Source of the DNA: Halobacteriovorax sp. HLS
GTDB taxonomy: Bacteria; Bdellovibrionota; Bacteriovoracia; Bacteriovoracales; Bacteriovoracaceae
Reading direction: 5' to 3'
Assembly (NCBI RefSeq): GCF_004006665.1
Contig: NZ_QOCL01000003.1
Location: 124,001 to 188,000 of the forward strand
DNA: 64,000 nucleotides
Made by a program: the position numbers and the translations under genes
The notes under the pieces: model-generated
The model's input: the letters and a program-made list of their open reading frames with translations, nothing else
The model's database searches: none
Told to the model about the DNA's origin: nothing
Shown: positions 52,348 through 61,901 of the stretch, piece by piece
Layout of the letters: each line of letters opens with the position of its first letter
Numbering within the stretch: position 1 is the stretch's first letter

Positions 52348-54471
52348 ATGAAACTTTTGCAGTTTATTCTTTTATTTTCTCTATTCAGTTCTTCTGTCTT
52401 CGCTATTGGACAATTTAAACACTTCAAAATTACGGATGCTGCAAAATTAGAAAGTCTATATGGACAAAATACAATTTCAAATAAAGGTTTCTCTGATCTT
52501 GATCTGGCAGATGATAATCCTCTGTATCGCGAGATTCTTACAGAACTTGGGCAAACCTATGATCAAATAGGACTTAGACAATCTAATGCTGTTATTAATG
52601 GAAATGATGTTTCTGTTTTTGGTGGGCTTAATAATGTTGGGATTCGTTATTCAAAGAGCTTCGTGGACTTTTCAATTAATCTTGGAAGAACTGTTGCTCC
52701 TGACTTATTTAGCGACAAGTGGATTGTCACTGATGAATTTACCATTTCAATTGATGCTTCTAAGCTCTTAAGTAATTTGAAAGAAGAGGGGACAATTGAC
52801 TTTACTGAGGCACAGTATGCAGCTTTTGCAGGGGTCTCTTTCAAGCGATTATATAGAACGGTACACTTTGCAAATTCTTATACAGAGGGTCTTACACTAC
52901 ACTTCGATAGATTGTTTTTAGGTTTTATGAAATTTCATAATAAGGATTATTTAAACCTTGGACATTATGAATTTATTCAAAAAGAAGATTACCTCTCCTT
53001 TAAGGCCGGAGGCATTGCTGGAGCACCAATTTATGGACCTATCACAGGTAGTATTGGTGTACTTGCTAGTTATGAGAAATTATCAAGAGTAGATGTCGAA
53101 GCAATTCATCCTGATGAACGATCAAGTGATGAAGAAAAGATTAGAATTAGCTTTGAAAAAACAAAATCGGCCAGTGTTGGTGTCTCTGCTAGTATCGGGG
53201 CAGAGTTTCTAAAGTTATTACAGGTAACATTACTAAAATATGATTTTACCTATAAATTAGAAGAATCTAAGAAGACTTACTTATCATTTTTTGAAAGTGA
53301 TTTTGAAAAATTAAAATCGGATTCATACTACGCTTCACAAGTGGAAAGAATTCTAAAAGGGAAGAAGGCCGATTTAATGGCGCTTAAGAAAAATATTGTA
53401 TCCCATGAATTAAGAAAGACGCAGCAGAAGAATTCAAAGTATGCAGTACTTCTGTGGGGTGGTCAAAAAGAAGCAAAGACACAGCAAATAGAAATCTCTA
53501 AAGATGGAAAAGTTAAAAGGTTCTTTAGACATTACTACGAGAAAATAAAGTTTAAGCAAAATGTTTTTTCAAGACTTATGTCAATATTAGTAAAGTCATT
53601 TCTAAAGTTAGATTCTGTTGTAAATAAAGACAGTAGTGATTCCAAAAAAATTGTCATCGAATATAGTTCGCAAGAAGATTTAGTCGCTTCAAAAGAAGAT
53701 ATTGATACAAGTGAAGAAGAGAAGATTTCAATGGCGTTTACGCATAATTTCTATACCTATAAAACAGATGGAAAAAGAAGGGCCAAGCATAAAAAAGCAG
53801 CTCTCGACATTTTATACAAGTATTCAGGTGTTGATCCACTGGCAATCACTCTATTTGAACAAGGCCATATAATTGGACCAGTTAGTATTAAGAGTGATTA
53901 CAAAGTAAATCGCGATGGAATAGATTTCTTTTTAAAGCATTCTCCTTCACAGCTAGAAGGACTGTATCGTCAAATGTGCTCAGCTAAATCTAAATCAAAG
54001 TTTAGCTGGTTTAGAAATCTCTTTAATAGCTGTCTAAGAAAGATGAAAGTCTCTTCTAAGAGATTCTATAAAGAATGGGAATTAGATGACTTTAGTGCTA
54101 GTAGTTACCAAAAATGTAAGCGTATTTCTAGAAAGTATCGATTCTTTAAAAGAAGTCGTATGAGAAGGGCCTGCATGGAGAAGCTCGCTAAAAGAGAGCT
54201 AAATAGAGATCTTAAAATTGTACCTCTATGGAGATTTAAAGATCTGGCACAGACTATTTATTTGGAGCATAAGAATAAGATCGATATTTTTAACTTTTAT
54301 GGCACTAGAAATGTCTTCCATTATGGACACTTTAAGGCCAACCGTACAGATTCAATTCCATTTGTCTCATACTTTGATGAGGGGAACTTTTCAGGTCTTG
54401 GGGTGGTTGACAATTATAGAAGCTCTAATAATCTACGCTCACCAAGTTCAGTTGGCGTAGATCGAAACTAG
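52348..54471 (+). CDS. Secreted protein of unknown function
   Basis: This exported protein of about 707 residues has the signal peptide MKLLQFILLFSLFSSSVFA. The N-terminal half (to about 290) is beta-rich with alternating hydrophobic strands, as in outer-membrane-associated domains. The C-terminal half is charged and helical with a Lys/Arg-rich, Cys-containing block (residues 540-640). The frame opens at a TTG at 52321; the ATG at 52348, preceded by AGGT, is the better start. Its stop codon overlaps the convergent oleD stop at a CTAG. Confidence 0.75.
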   Translation: MKLLQFILLFSLFSSSVFAIGQFKHFKITDAAKLESLYGQNTISNKGFSDLDLADDNPLYREILTELGQTYDQIGLRQSNAVINGNDVSVFGGLNNVGIRYSKSFVDFSINLGRTVAPDLFSDKWIVTDEFTISIDASKLLSNLKEEGTIDFTEAQYAAFAGVSFKRLYRTVHFANSYTEGLTLHFDRLFLGFMKFHNKDYLNLGHYEFIQKEDYLSFKAGGIAGAPIYGPITGSIGVLASYEKLSRVDVEAIHPDERSSDEEKIRISFEKTKSASVGVSASIGAEFLKLLQVTLLKYDFTYKLEESKKTYLSFFESDFEKLKSDSYYASQVERILKGKKADLMALKKNIVSHELRKTQQKNSKYAVLLWGGQKEAKTQQIEISKDGKVKRFFRHYYEKIKFKQNVFSRLMSILVKSFLKLDSVVNKDSSDSKKIVIEYSSQEDLVASKEDIDTSEEEKISMAFTHNFYTYKTDGKRRAKHKKAALDILYKYSGVDPLAITLFEQGHIIGPVSIKSDYKVNRDGIDFFLKHSPSQLEGLYRQMCSAKSKSKFSWFRNLFNSCLRKMKVSSKRFYKEWELDDFSASSYQKCKRISRKYRFFKRSRMRRACMEKLAKRELNRDLKIVPLWRFKDLAQTIYLEHKNKIDIFNFYGTRNVFHYGHFKANRTDSIPFVSYFDEGNFSGLGVVDNYRSSNNLRSPSSVGVDRN

Positions 54472-55451
54472 AGGGATGCTATCGTTCTGTCTATGGCCTG
54501 CTCAATAGAAACTTCAGGACTATAGTCGAAGTGCTCAAGCGCTTTACCATGAGAAAAATAGTGACTCTTTGATAATTGTAGGGCGACGAAACGACTCATT
54601 GGCGGATGAACATTCCAAATTCTAAAACTTCTAAGGATAAATTCAATAACGGAACCGATAAAATATGCTTTTCTAAGAGAGATCTTCTTCTTTACAGGAG
54701 CAATTGCTTTCTTTTCAAGAATAGTATTAATAAAGCTCCAAAGCTTTACTGGTTTTTCCTGAGCTATAAAGTAGGCCTGACCACATACCTTCGATCCACT
54801 TCCTAGTTTGTCGAATGCCTGGACATGAGCTTTGGCCGCATTTTCTACATAGATAATATCTACTAGATTCTCTCCATCTCCAACTATTTTGAGCTTGTTC
54901 TTTTGAGCAGCATCTAGCAGGCGAGGAATAATATTTTGATCCCCTGGCCCAAAAATAAGATGTGGCCTTAGCGCACATGTGTAAAAATTCTCACTATTGC
55001 TCTCAAGTACATATTTTTCGGCCATCATTTTGGATTTCGCATATAGACTTAGGTATTCTTTTGGATAGTTAAGAGTTTCATTTTCTCCGTGTATTTCTTC
55101 TTTTCCAAAAACAACACTAGGAGTAGAGGTGTAGACAAATTTTGAAATACCTCTTCTCTTAGCACATTTGATTAAGTTCATTGTTCCGACAGTATTCACA
55201 TTGTAGAAATCTTCCCACTTTCCCCACATGGCAACCTTTCCTGCTACATGAAAAATGCCAGTAATCCCTTCTAAGGCATTGTCAATTGAAGCTAGATCTT
55301 GCAGATCTCCTGTACGGTTTTCAACTCCAAGTTCTTCAAGTTCTGGATATGAGTTTCTAGAAAAATTCACAACATGATGTCCCTGCTCTATGAGCAGTTT
55401 TGCTATATATTTTCCAAGGAATCCTCCGGCCCCTGTAACAAGAATGCTCAT
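54468..55451 (-). CDS. oleD: OleD: 2-alkyl-3-oxoalkanoate reductase
   Basis: This 327-residue extended SDR has the motif LVTGAGGFLGKYIAKLL, Ser/Thr in VYTSTPSVVFG and the catalytic Tyr137/Lys141 (LYAKSK). In olefin synthesis OleD reduces the 2-alkyl-3-keto acid made by OleA to the 3-hydroxy acid, using NADPH. The assignment rests on both the SDR type and the neighbours: it overlaps oleC by 4 bases and is the last gene of an oleA-B-C-D array. Confidence 0.9.
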   Translation of the reverse strand: MSILVTGAGGFLGKYIAKLLIEQGHHVVNFSRNSYPELEELGVENRTGDLQDLASIDNALEGITGIFHVAGKVAMWGKWEDFYNVNTVGTMNLIKCAKRRGISKFVYTSTPSVVFGKEEIHGENETLNYPKEYLSLYAKSKMMAEKYVLESNSENFYTCALRPHLIFGPGDQNIIPRLLDAAQKNKLKIVGDGENLVDIIYVENAAKAHVQAFDKLGSGSKVCGQAYFIAQEKPVKLWSFINTILEKKAIAPVKKKISLRKAYFIGSVIEFILRSFRIWNVHPPMSRFVALQLSKSHYFSHGKALEHFDYSPEVSIEQAIDRTIASL

Positions 55452-57076
55452 TTTAATTCACCTTGTGAGACCATCTGAGATAACTTAACTCGATCAATCT
55501 TTATATTATGTCTCACATCGACAGGAAAAGAAGGGTGAAACCAAAAATCTTCAATATCTTGTGTATGACTATACTTCTTACCAAGTGACTTCAGCTCTTG
55601 TTTAAGCTGATTCTTATCTACTTTACTATCGTTAAGTTCAATTACGATGCCTGGCTTTTGAGCTCCAAAAGGGCCAATTCCAACGAGCGCACTTCTTTTT
55701 ACTTTTTCGTGATTGTTAAAAATGGCCTCTGCTTGAATTGAAGAGATGAGCTCTTTTTGAGTTTCTACTCTATGAGTTTTTCTTCCACAGAACCATAGGT
55801 TATTATCTTCATCCAGATAACCTATGTCTCCAATTCTATGCCAAAGAGAATCTGTGTCATAAATCTTTGCTTCTTTTGTTTTGTCGGCCAAGTCGAAGTA
55901 GCTCTTAGTAACTGTATCTCCTTTGACTATAATTTCTCCGATCTCATTTATAGGTAGCTCATGCATTTGATCGACAGACTCAATAGGAGCGTCGGTAATT
56001 TTAATGATTTTTATTTCACATCCGGCGACAGCTGGACCTAGACAAGTTCCCTTTCCTTCTTTATTTCTCTGGGCATACTTTTCTAAAATTTCTTTACCTG
56101 AGATGCAAGCAACTGGAAGCGACTCCGTTGCTCCATAGGGCGTATAAGTTGTACCATTAGTAAGTATTTTAGAAAATTGTTCGTGGATTTTTAAACTTAC
56201 AGGAGCACCAAACATTACTAAGTACTTAACACTTGGTAATGTTAACTTATTCTGTTCACAGTACTTTCCAACCCTTTCCCAGATAGCAGGTGATCCGGCG
56301 ACAAAAGTTGCTCTATTATCATTAATATTATGAATTAATTTCTTTGGGTCAGCACTGGCAGGTTTAGAGGGATTCATGTCTGGAATACAGCTTGTCATCC
56401 CCATTGCCATAGTAAAGAGTGCAAATAGTGGAAAACCAGGTATATCAATATCTGATTCTGTGAGAGAGAACATTTTCTGCAGCATTTTTGTTTGTGTTGT
56501 GAAAATCTTATGCGTGTATTCGACACCTTTTGGAGAGCCTGTACCACCAGAAGTAAAAAGAATTGCAGCTAGATCATCATCATTCTTTGGAGTTTCAAAA
56601 TTCTTTGCTGGATATGTTGTAAGGGCCCTAAGTGTTTTCATTGAAGACCATCTTAATTTTCCTGTGGTCACAAAGTGTTTAACAGATTTAAACTTCTTTC
56701 TAAATACCAATCGTAATATGTGTACTTCTGGAACAGCGATCAGGCCAACGGGTTTAACTTGTTCAATACATTTTAAAAGGTTCTTTCGTCCCATCCCCGG
56801 ATCTATAAACACAGGTACAATACCAGTTGCGAATAGAGCAAATGTAATAGCAGGGAAATCAAGTCCTGGTCTGACAAAAACGAGTGTCTTGTCACCTTTT
56901 TTTAACCCCATCTCTAATAGGCCATTAGCAATTGACTGTGCCTTTGCAATGAGTTCACTAAAAGTTAGAGACTCATAGATATATGAATTGTCTTTTAGTT
57001 GTTTAATTGGTGCTTTAATAGCAATCTTATTCGGATTTCTATTTGCTTGTTCAATTAAAATATCTGCAATATTCAT
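55448..57076 (-). CDS. oleC: OleC: beta-lactone synthetase (AMP-binding family)
   Basis: This 542-residue ANL-superfamily enzyme has the P-loop LFTSGGTGSPKGVEYTHK (about 173-190), a TPYGATESLPVA motif and the hinge/lysine domain with WHRIGDIGYLDEDNNLWFCGR. Unlike acyl-CoA synthetases, OleC converts the 2-alkyl-3-hydroxy acid into a cis-beta-lactone. The unusual GATESLP in place of the common GxTE-[AG] is consistent with the OleC branch. It ends 4 bases inside oleD and begins 5 bases after oleB. Confidence 0.92.
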   Translation of the reverse strand: MNIADILIEQANRNPNKIAIKAPIKQLKDNSYIYESLTFSELIAKAQSIANGLLEMGLKKGDKTLVFVRPGLDFPAITFALFATGIVPVFIDPGMGRKNLLKCIEQVKPVGLIAVPEVHILRLVFRKKFKSVKHFVTTGKLRWSSMKTLRALTTYPAKNFETPKNDDDLAAILFTSGGTGSPKGVEYTHKIFTTQTKMLQKMFSLTESDIDIPGFPLFALFTMAMGMTSCIPDMNPSKPASADPKKLIHNINDNRATFVAGSPAIWERVGKYCEQNKLTLPSVKYLVMFGAPVSLKIHEQFSKILTNGTTYTPYGATESLPVACISGKEILEKYAQRNKEGKGTCLGPAVAGCEIKIIKITDAPIESVDQMHELPINEIGEIIVKGDTVTKSYFDLADKTKEAKIYDTDSLWHRIGDIGYLDEDNNLWFCGRKTHRVETQKELISSIQAEAIFNNHEKVKRSALVGIGPFGAQKPGIVIELNDSKVDKNQLKQELKSLGKKYSHTQDIEDFWFHPSFPVDVRHNIKIDRVKLSQMVSQGELK

Positions 57077-57081
57077 TAAGT

Positions 57082-57957
57082 CTATCCTCTAAGAAATGAA
57101 GAGATCTCTGCATTTACATCATTCTTTGCATCTTCAAGAATGTAATGACCTGCTTTGGGATAGGTCTTACTCTTTGCTGTTGGATAAATTTCTTTCCATC
57201 TCTTATAGAAATGCATATTGAAGCAAAAATCTTTTTCACCCCATAGAAGTAATTTTGGACAATTCACTTTATCTAAATTGTCTTCAATATCTTTTAGAAC
57301 CTGCCATGTTGGATGATTCTCTTTCATTGGTATATCTTTTACGAACCTGGCCGTTGCAATACGGTTGGCATAGTTATTATATGGAAGTAGGTAGCCTTCT
57401 TTTATTTCTTTGGCCAGAGGCTTTTCAACTGCCATAAAAGTTGCAGGCCAAGCAAATGCATTGAATTTTCTAACCATCCACTCACCAAATAGAGAGTTCT
57501 TGCATAGATTAATGGTCTTAGGAATAAATGTGTCTGTAAAGGCCGCTGTGTTTAAGATAACTGCCTTATTGACTCTGCTTGGGTTTCTTGTTGCGAGACC
57601 CATTCCAATTGCACCTCCCCAGTCGTGAACAATAAGACTAAAGTCTTTAATCTGTAAGTGATCTAGTAGTTCACTCAAATTTTTAATATGATTATCTAGA
57701 GTGTAATCATAGTCTTGGGGTTTATCTGACAGACCACAACCAATATGATCTGGAACGATAACTCTAAAGTCTGTACGTAACTTTTTAATGACATTTCTAT
57801 AATAGAAAGACCATGTTGGATTTCCATGAACCATCACAACGACAGGCCCTTGTCCTTCATCAACGTAGTTAAGTTTGTGGCCGCTACCAAGCTCTATTTG
57901 CTTAGGAGAAAAAGGGTACTCATACTTTAAACTACTCGGTATTTTTAAACTCACCAC
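57082..57957 (-). CDS. oleB: OleB: beta-lactone decarboxylase (alpha/beta hydrolase)
   Basis: This 291-residue haloalkane-dehalogenase-like hydrolase has the oxyanion motif VHGNPTWSFYYRN, nucleophile Asp112 in VHDWGGAIGMG and catalytic His271 in KAGHYILEDA. OleB uses the Asp to open the beta-lactone and release CO2, giving a cis-olefin. Its start overlaps oleA by 7 bases. Confidence 0.92.
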   Translation of the reverse strand: MVSLKIPSSLKYEYPFSPKQIELGSGHKLNYVDEGQGPVVVMVHGNPTWSFYYRNVIKKLRTDFRVIVPDHIGCGLSDKPQDYDYTLDNHIKNLSELLDHLQIKDFSLIVHDWGGAIGMGLATRNPSRVNKAVILNTAAFTDTFIPKTINLCKNSLFGEWMVRKFNAFAWPATFMAVEKPLAKEIKEGYLLPYNNYANRIATARFVKDIPMKENHPTWQVLKDIEDNLDKVNCPKLLLWGEKDFCFNMHFYKRWKEIYPTAKSKTYPKAGHYILEDAKNDVNAEISSFLRG

Positions 57958-58982
57958 TCAACTCCTAGCATTATTGAAGTTAGTCCACTACCTATTCCAA
58001 GTAGAGCAACTTTTTGTCCTGTTTCTATTTGATCGGTCTCACTAAGCTTGGCAAGAGTCACTGGAAGTGCTGCTGAGCCTGTGTTACCTAAAGTTTCATA
58101 TGTTGTGTATGTTCTATGATCAGAAAGCTCCATAGCTTCCATTGTTAGCTTTTCATGTGCAGTCCCAACTTGGTGTCCGATAACCCAATCTACATCGGCA
58201 TTTGTCCATCCAAGCGAATCCTTAGTCTTATTCCAGTTCTTCTTGGCCAGAATGAGTCCATGCTTTAACAACTCTTCTGAATCTGTCTCCATCATAAGTG
58301 AAGTTGTATCTCCATCACCTTGGCAAAGTGTATTTGCACTTGAGTCTGTACATACAGCTCCACCGAGTAATTTATGACCATTGGGACTTAAATCTTTGTG
58401 TGTGAGAAGATATGCAACAGAGGCAGAGCCTATTGTTAGATTAGCTATATATTTCTTGATTGATTTTCTAGTAATCGTTTCATCACTTTTTAGATGTTCA
58501 AGTGTTTGAGTTAAAAGGGGACCACCATTTTCACCACTAACGATTAGTGCAGCTTTTATCTGGCCTAGTTCAATCATATTGGCGGCAGTAACCATTGCGT
58601 TTACAACACCTAGACATGCATTAGAAAGGTCATAAATCATGGCATCTTCACTTAATTCCAAGTTGGCATGAACAACGCTAGCTGTGGATGGTTCTAGAAA
58701 ATCGCGACAAACACTTGCGTGGATGAGTAGGCCAATATCTTCTTTTGTAATTTCACTCTTTGCAATGACTTTCTTTGCGACAGCGCTTGAAAGATCACTA
58801 GGTCTTGTTCCGTTTGGCCACAGACCTCGTGTTTTAATTCCTGTCATAAGCTCAAGTCTTCCGTGTGGAAGCTTGATCCTCTCATATAATTCATTTAACT
58901 CTACTTCGATTTGTTCTGAGGAGAGAAAAGTTTCAGGTAAAATATAATCATAACTATGTAATCGAACATTTTTGTATTTCAT
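57951..58982 (-). CDS. oleA: OleA: head-to-head acyl-CoA condensing thiolase
   Basis: This 343-residue thiolase/KAS III-like enzyme has Cys123 (NACLGVVNAM), Glu97 (CRDFLEPSTA), His270 (GHQVGTAHEK) and Asn300 (LGNTGSAALP). The spacings between these residues equal those of the characterised OleA catalytic set (Cys143, Glu117, His285, Asn315 in Xanthomonas). The complete set supports a true non-decarboxylative condensing enzyme rather than FabH. It joins two fatty acyl thioesters to a 2-alkyl-3-keto acid. It begins 2 bases after the CrtI-like gene. Confidence 0.94.
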   Translation of the reverse strand: MKYKNVRLHSYDYILPETFLSSEQIEVELNELYERIKLPHGRLELMTGIKTRGLWPNGTRPSDLSSAVAKKVIAKSEITKEDIGLLIHASVCRDFLEPSTASVVHANLELSEDAMIYDLSNACLGVVNAMVTAANMIELGQIKAALIVSGENGGPLLTQTLEHLKSDETITRKSIKKYIANLTIGSASVAYLLTHKDLSPNGHKLLGGAVCTDSSANTLCQGDGDTTSLMMETDSEELLKHGLILAKKNWNKTKDSLGWTNADVDWVIGHQVGTAHEKLTMEAMELSDHRTYTTYETLGNTGSAALPVTLAKLSETDQIETGQKVALLGIGSGLTSIMLGVEW

Positions 58983-58984
58983 TT

Positions 58985-60361
58985 TTATTCCATTAATCCG
59001 TAGAGATTTGCCATTGAGATTCCTGAAAGCATCGAGCCTACGATTCCCAGAAAACCTTGATCTGTTCCACAGAGGTAGAGGCCATTTATAGGAGTTGAGC
59101 CATCACGTGATTTTTGTGTAGAACCATAAACTGTTCCACCAAAGTGTGATGTGTATTTCTTTATAGTAGTAGGGGAGAAGATATCTTTAAAAGCGACCTC
59201 TTCGTTCCAATTTGGCATTATCTTCTTGGTAATCTTTAGCGCATTTTTATAGACATCTTCTTTCTTTGCTTTATATTCGCCGCGCTCATAGTTATTCCAA
59301 ATATCAAAGTTTGCCATATTCGTAATTCTTATCCAACCATCATCAAAATCATCATGGGTAAAGTTATTCGGAAGACATATAACTGCTGAAGCAGGGTCAA
59401 AGAACTCTGTTGGATTTCTATAGAGATACTTTGGTCTATCATTATAGAAAATAATAGTACTATCTAAACCAAAATCAATAGGTTTCTTATCTAAAAGTAA
59501 AATAGATTCAGTAAAGGTCATCTTCCCTACAGCTGGGCTTGGAAGTTCTTGTTGTGTGTTTACCACACTCAGAGTTTCTGGATATCCCATTGAGGAGATG
59601 ACTTTATCAGTTTCTAGATATTGTCCATTCTTTAAGTGGACTCCACAGACGACACCGTTCTTTGTTTCTATACTTTTTACCTCGGATCTAAAACGAACTT
59701 CAGCACCTAGGGAGTCAAGTTTATCTAGGAGAAGGTTAATAATTGTTCTTACGCCACCTTTTGGCCTTGAAAAACCTTCTATATATATACTCTTAAACAT
59801 AATCGCAAACTGGGAAAAGTCCATATCATTTTCCCAGGCCGAACCGTAGATCAGTAATGGGCAAAAAATCATCTCTAGTAATTGCTCATTAGTTATATAT
59901 TTTCTGACAAGATCTTTGGCCATCACTTGTTCATTATTAAGTGCCGTCTCGTTAAAGTTATTAATGTAATTTACAAGAGCAAGGAAACCATCTACTTGAT
60001 TAGGGAATTTACTTGCGATTTCATCTACAAAATCATTTAAGTCATTTGTAAATTTTAACTCTTTATCTGGAAAGAGTATTTTTGAGTGTCGTTGTGGAGA
60101 TAGTTGTAACTCATCATAGGGTATGCGAAGTTGTTTGAGGAGTTTGGAAAGGGGTTTTTTCTTCTCACCTTTTTCCATGTAATTTGTAAGTGCGTGAAGA
60201 CCTACATCAAAATCCTTCTTCGCTCTCGTGTAGTATGAGTTGAGTCCACCACTAATAATATGTTTCTCAAGTAGAAGTACTTTCTTGTCAAACATAGCCA
60301 GGCGAATGGCCGCTGCCATTCCACTCATTCCTGCGCCGATAATAATTGCGTCGTATTTCAT
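58985..60361 (-). CDS. CrtI-like FAD-dependent oxidoreductase of the ole cluster
   Basis: This 458-residue protein has the dinucleotide motif IIIGAGMSGMAAAIRLAMF, LLLEKHIISGGLNSYY, the substrate-domain motif FSRPKGGVRTIINLLLDKL and a C-terminal LYLCGTDQGFLGIVGSMLSG. It belongs to the phytoene desaturase/CrtISO family but is clearly a different branch from the copy at 38605. It lies between the ACP and oleA genes with 2 bases to oleA, so it very probably acts on the acyl chains that OleA condenses, as desaturase, isomerase or saturase (inference). It comes just after a strong terminator (60371-60400). Confidence 0.85.
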   Translation of the reverse strand: MKYDAIIIGAGMSGMAAAIRLAMFDKKVLLLEKHIISGGLNSYYTRAKKDFDVGLHALTNYMEKGEKKKPLSKLLKQLRIPYDELQLSPQRHSKILFPDKELKFTNDLNDFVDEIASKFPNQVDGFLALVNYINNFNETALNNEQVMAKDLVRKYITNEQLLEMIFCPLLIYGSAWENDMDFSQFAIMFKSIYIEGFSRPKGGVRTIINLLLDKLDSLGAEVRFRSEVKSIETKNGVVCGVHLKNGQYLETDKVISSMGYPETLSVVNTQQELPSPAVGKMTFTESILLLDKKPIDFGLDSTIIFYNDRPKYLYRNPTEFFDPASAVICLPNNFTHDDFDDGWIRITNMANFDIWNNYERGEYKAKKEDVYKNALKITKKIMPNWNEEVAFKDIFSPTTIKKYTSHFGGTVYGSTQKSRDGSTPINGLYLCGTDQGFLGIVGSMLSGISMANLYGLME

Positions 60362-60370
60362 CTATACCTT

Positions 60371-60400
60371 AAAAAAATGCCCACTCATTTTGAGTGGGCA
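60371..60400 (-). terminator. Strong intrinsic terminator inside the gene cluster
   Basis: TGCCCACTCA and TGAGTGGGCA form a perfect 10-bp stem with a 3-base loop, followed on the minus strand by seven T residues. It sits just after the ACP gene and only 10 bases before the CrtI-like gene, so oleABCD expression requires read-through or a separate start. Confidence 0.9.
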
Positions 60401-60407
60401 AGTCATA

Positions 60408-60662
60408 TTACATTTGTGCTACAAACTTAGGTGTTAAGTACTCAACACAGCTATTCATACTAGCTAGTTGAGGGTAGTCTTCTTGAGGAACTTCGATTTT
60501 ATGTCTCTTCTTAAGCTCCATTACGATATCTAAGAAGTCCATTGAGTCTAAGTCAAGTTGGTCTCTAAGAGCAACTCCATCATCAATTGTTGTTACATCA
60601 TCATCTAATGCTACATCTGCGATAATATCTAATACGTGCGCTCTTACTTGTTCTTTTTCCAT
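60408..60662 (-). CDS. Acyl carrier protein of the ole cluster
   Basis: This 84-residue acidic protein has the phosphopantetheine attachment motif LDLDSMDFLDIVMEL (Ser40) and four-helix ACP proportions. A perfect AGGAGG ribosome binding site five bases before the ATG predicts high translation. It is encoded 9 bases after the ketosynthase gene and is not the housekeeping ACP by context. A strong terminator follows immediately. Confidence 0.93.
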   Translation of the reverse strand: MEKEQVRAHVLDIIADVALDDDVTTIDDGVALRDQLDLDSMDFLDIVMELKKRHKIEVPQEDYPQLASMNSCVEYLTPKFVAQM

Positions 60663-60671
60663 TTCTGCCTC

Positions 60672-61901
60672 CTAATGGGTATATTTCTTTAAAATTAAGC
60701 TTGAATTTATTCCTAGCATTCCAAATGAATTATTTAGAATGTAATTAACTTCTTTATCAATCTTCTCACCGTTAACTAGGTTCTTAAGATCACACTTTGG
60801 GTCAATATTTTCAATTTTCTTGCAAGGGTGAATCATATTGTCACTGAAGCTTGGAAGATTTCCTGCAAGCTCTAAGGCACCTGCTGCTCCCATTGAGTGA
60901 CCGATAAAACCTTTTGTACAATTAATATAAGTGTTCTCGCTGTAACCAAAAACCTGACTTACAGCTTCACATTCTTGAATATCACCCATAACTGTTCCAG
61001 TGGCGTGAAGATTTACTATGTCAATATTCTCTGCCTTAAGACCTGCTCTTTCGATGGCCTTATTCATACATTGAATCTGTCTCTCAGTATTTGGTAGAAC
61101 AAAGTCTGTAGCGTCACTATTGGTGTGATAGCCAACAACTTCTGCGTAGATTTTTGCGTTTCTTTTTAGAGCATCATCTAATCTTTCAAGAGTGTAGACT
61201 GCACCACCTTCAGAGATGACAATTCCATTTCTATCTTTATCCAGTGGCATTGTTGCCTTTGTTGGGTCTTCGTGTTGTCCTAGTGCTCCTTGAGCAGCAA
61301 ATGCTGCAAAGATACCAAAAGTTTGTGGAGACTCACTAACACCACCTGCAAGAGCAACATCAACTTCTTCTAGTTGAAGCATCTGGCACGCCTGAATAAG
61401 TCCAATATTTCCGGCAGCACAGGCCGCTCCAATTGTGTAGTGTGGACCAGTGATATTTAAGTTTAAAGTTACTTCTCCGGCCGGGTTATTTGCAACTGTT
61501 CTTGGATTATGATGATGAGACCAAAACTCAGTCTTTAAATCATTTTGATATAATTCATGAATTTCATTTTCCGTCTCGACATTTCCATGCTCTGTTATAC
61601 CAAGATAAACACCAACACGATCTTTATCAGTGTTGTCCCAGTCAAGGCCTGCATCTACAACTGCTTCATTAGCACAGTAAATTGAAATCGCACCCACACG
61701 AGTTCCACGCTTTCTTGTTTTACGGCTTTGGTACTTAGACTCATCAAAGTCACATAAACCTGCAGCTTGAATACCCATATGTCTTATTTCTGTATGGGTA
61801 ATTCCAGACTTTCCTTCTAGTAAGGCTTGTCTATATTCAGTGAGGTTATTACCGTTTGGAGCTGTTAGTCCTACACCGGTGATGACGATTCTATGTTTCA
61901 T
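60672..61901 (-). CDS. FabF-like beta-ketoacyl-ACP synthase
   Basis: This 409-residue ketosynthase has the complete Cys-His-His triad: Cys161 (IGAACAAGN), His299 (NLHATGTVMGD) and His335 (GFIGHSMGAAGALE). It extends acyl chains by decarboxylative condensation of malonyl-ACP. It is a single KS without chain-length-factor partner. It overlaps the regulator gene by 4 bases (ATGA) and is followed by its ACP. Confidence 0.92.
   Translation of the reverse strand: MKHRIVITGVGLTAPNGNNLTEYRQALLEGKSGITHTEIRHMGIQAAGLCDFDESKYQSRKTRKRGTRVGAISIYCANEAVVDAGLDWDNTDKDRVGVYLGITEHGNVETENEIHELYQNDLKTEFWSHHHNPRTVANNPAGEVTLNLNITGPHYTIGAACAAGNIGLIQACQMLQLEEVDVALAGGVSESPQTFGIFAAFAAQGALGQHEDPTKATMPLDKDRNGIVISEGGAVYTLERLDDALKRNAKIYAEVVGYHTNSDATDFVLPNTERQIQCMNKAIERAGLKAENIDIVNLHATGTVMGDIQECEAVSQVFGYSENTYINCTKGFIGHSMGAAGALELAGNLPSFSDNMIHPCKKIENIDPKCDLKNLVNGEKIDKEVNYILNNSFGMLGINSSLILKKYTH

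Noticed and set aside
56376-56978. 200-codon plus-strand frame
   Set aside because: Antisense shadow of oleC; no recognisable domain.
57951-58982. Housekeeping FabH instead of OleA
   Set aside because: The Glu97/Cys123/His270/Asn300 set and the adjacent oleB, oleC and oleD genes identify OleA.
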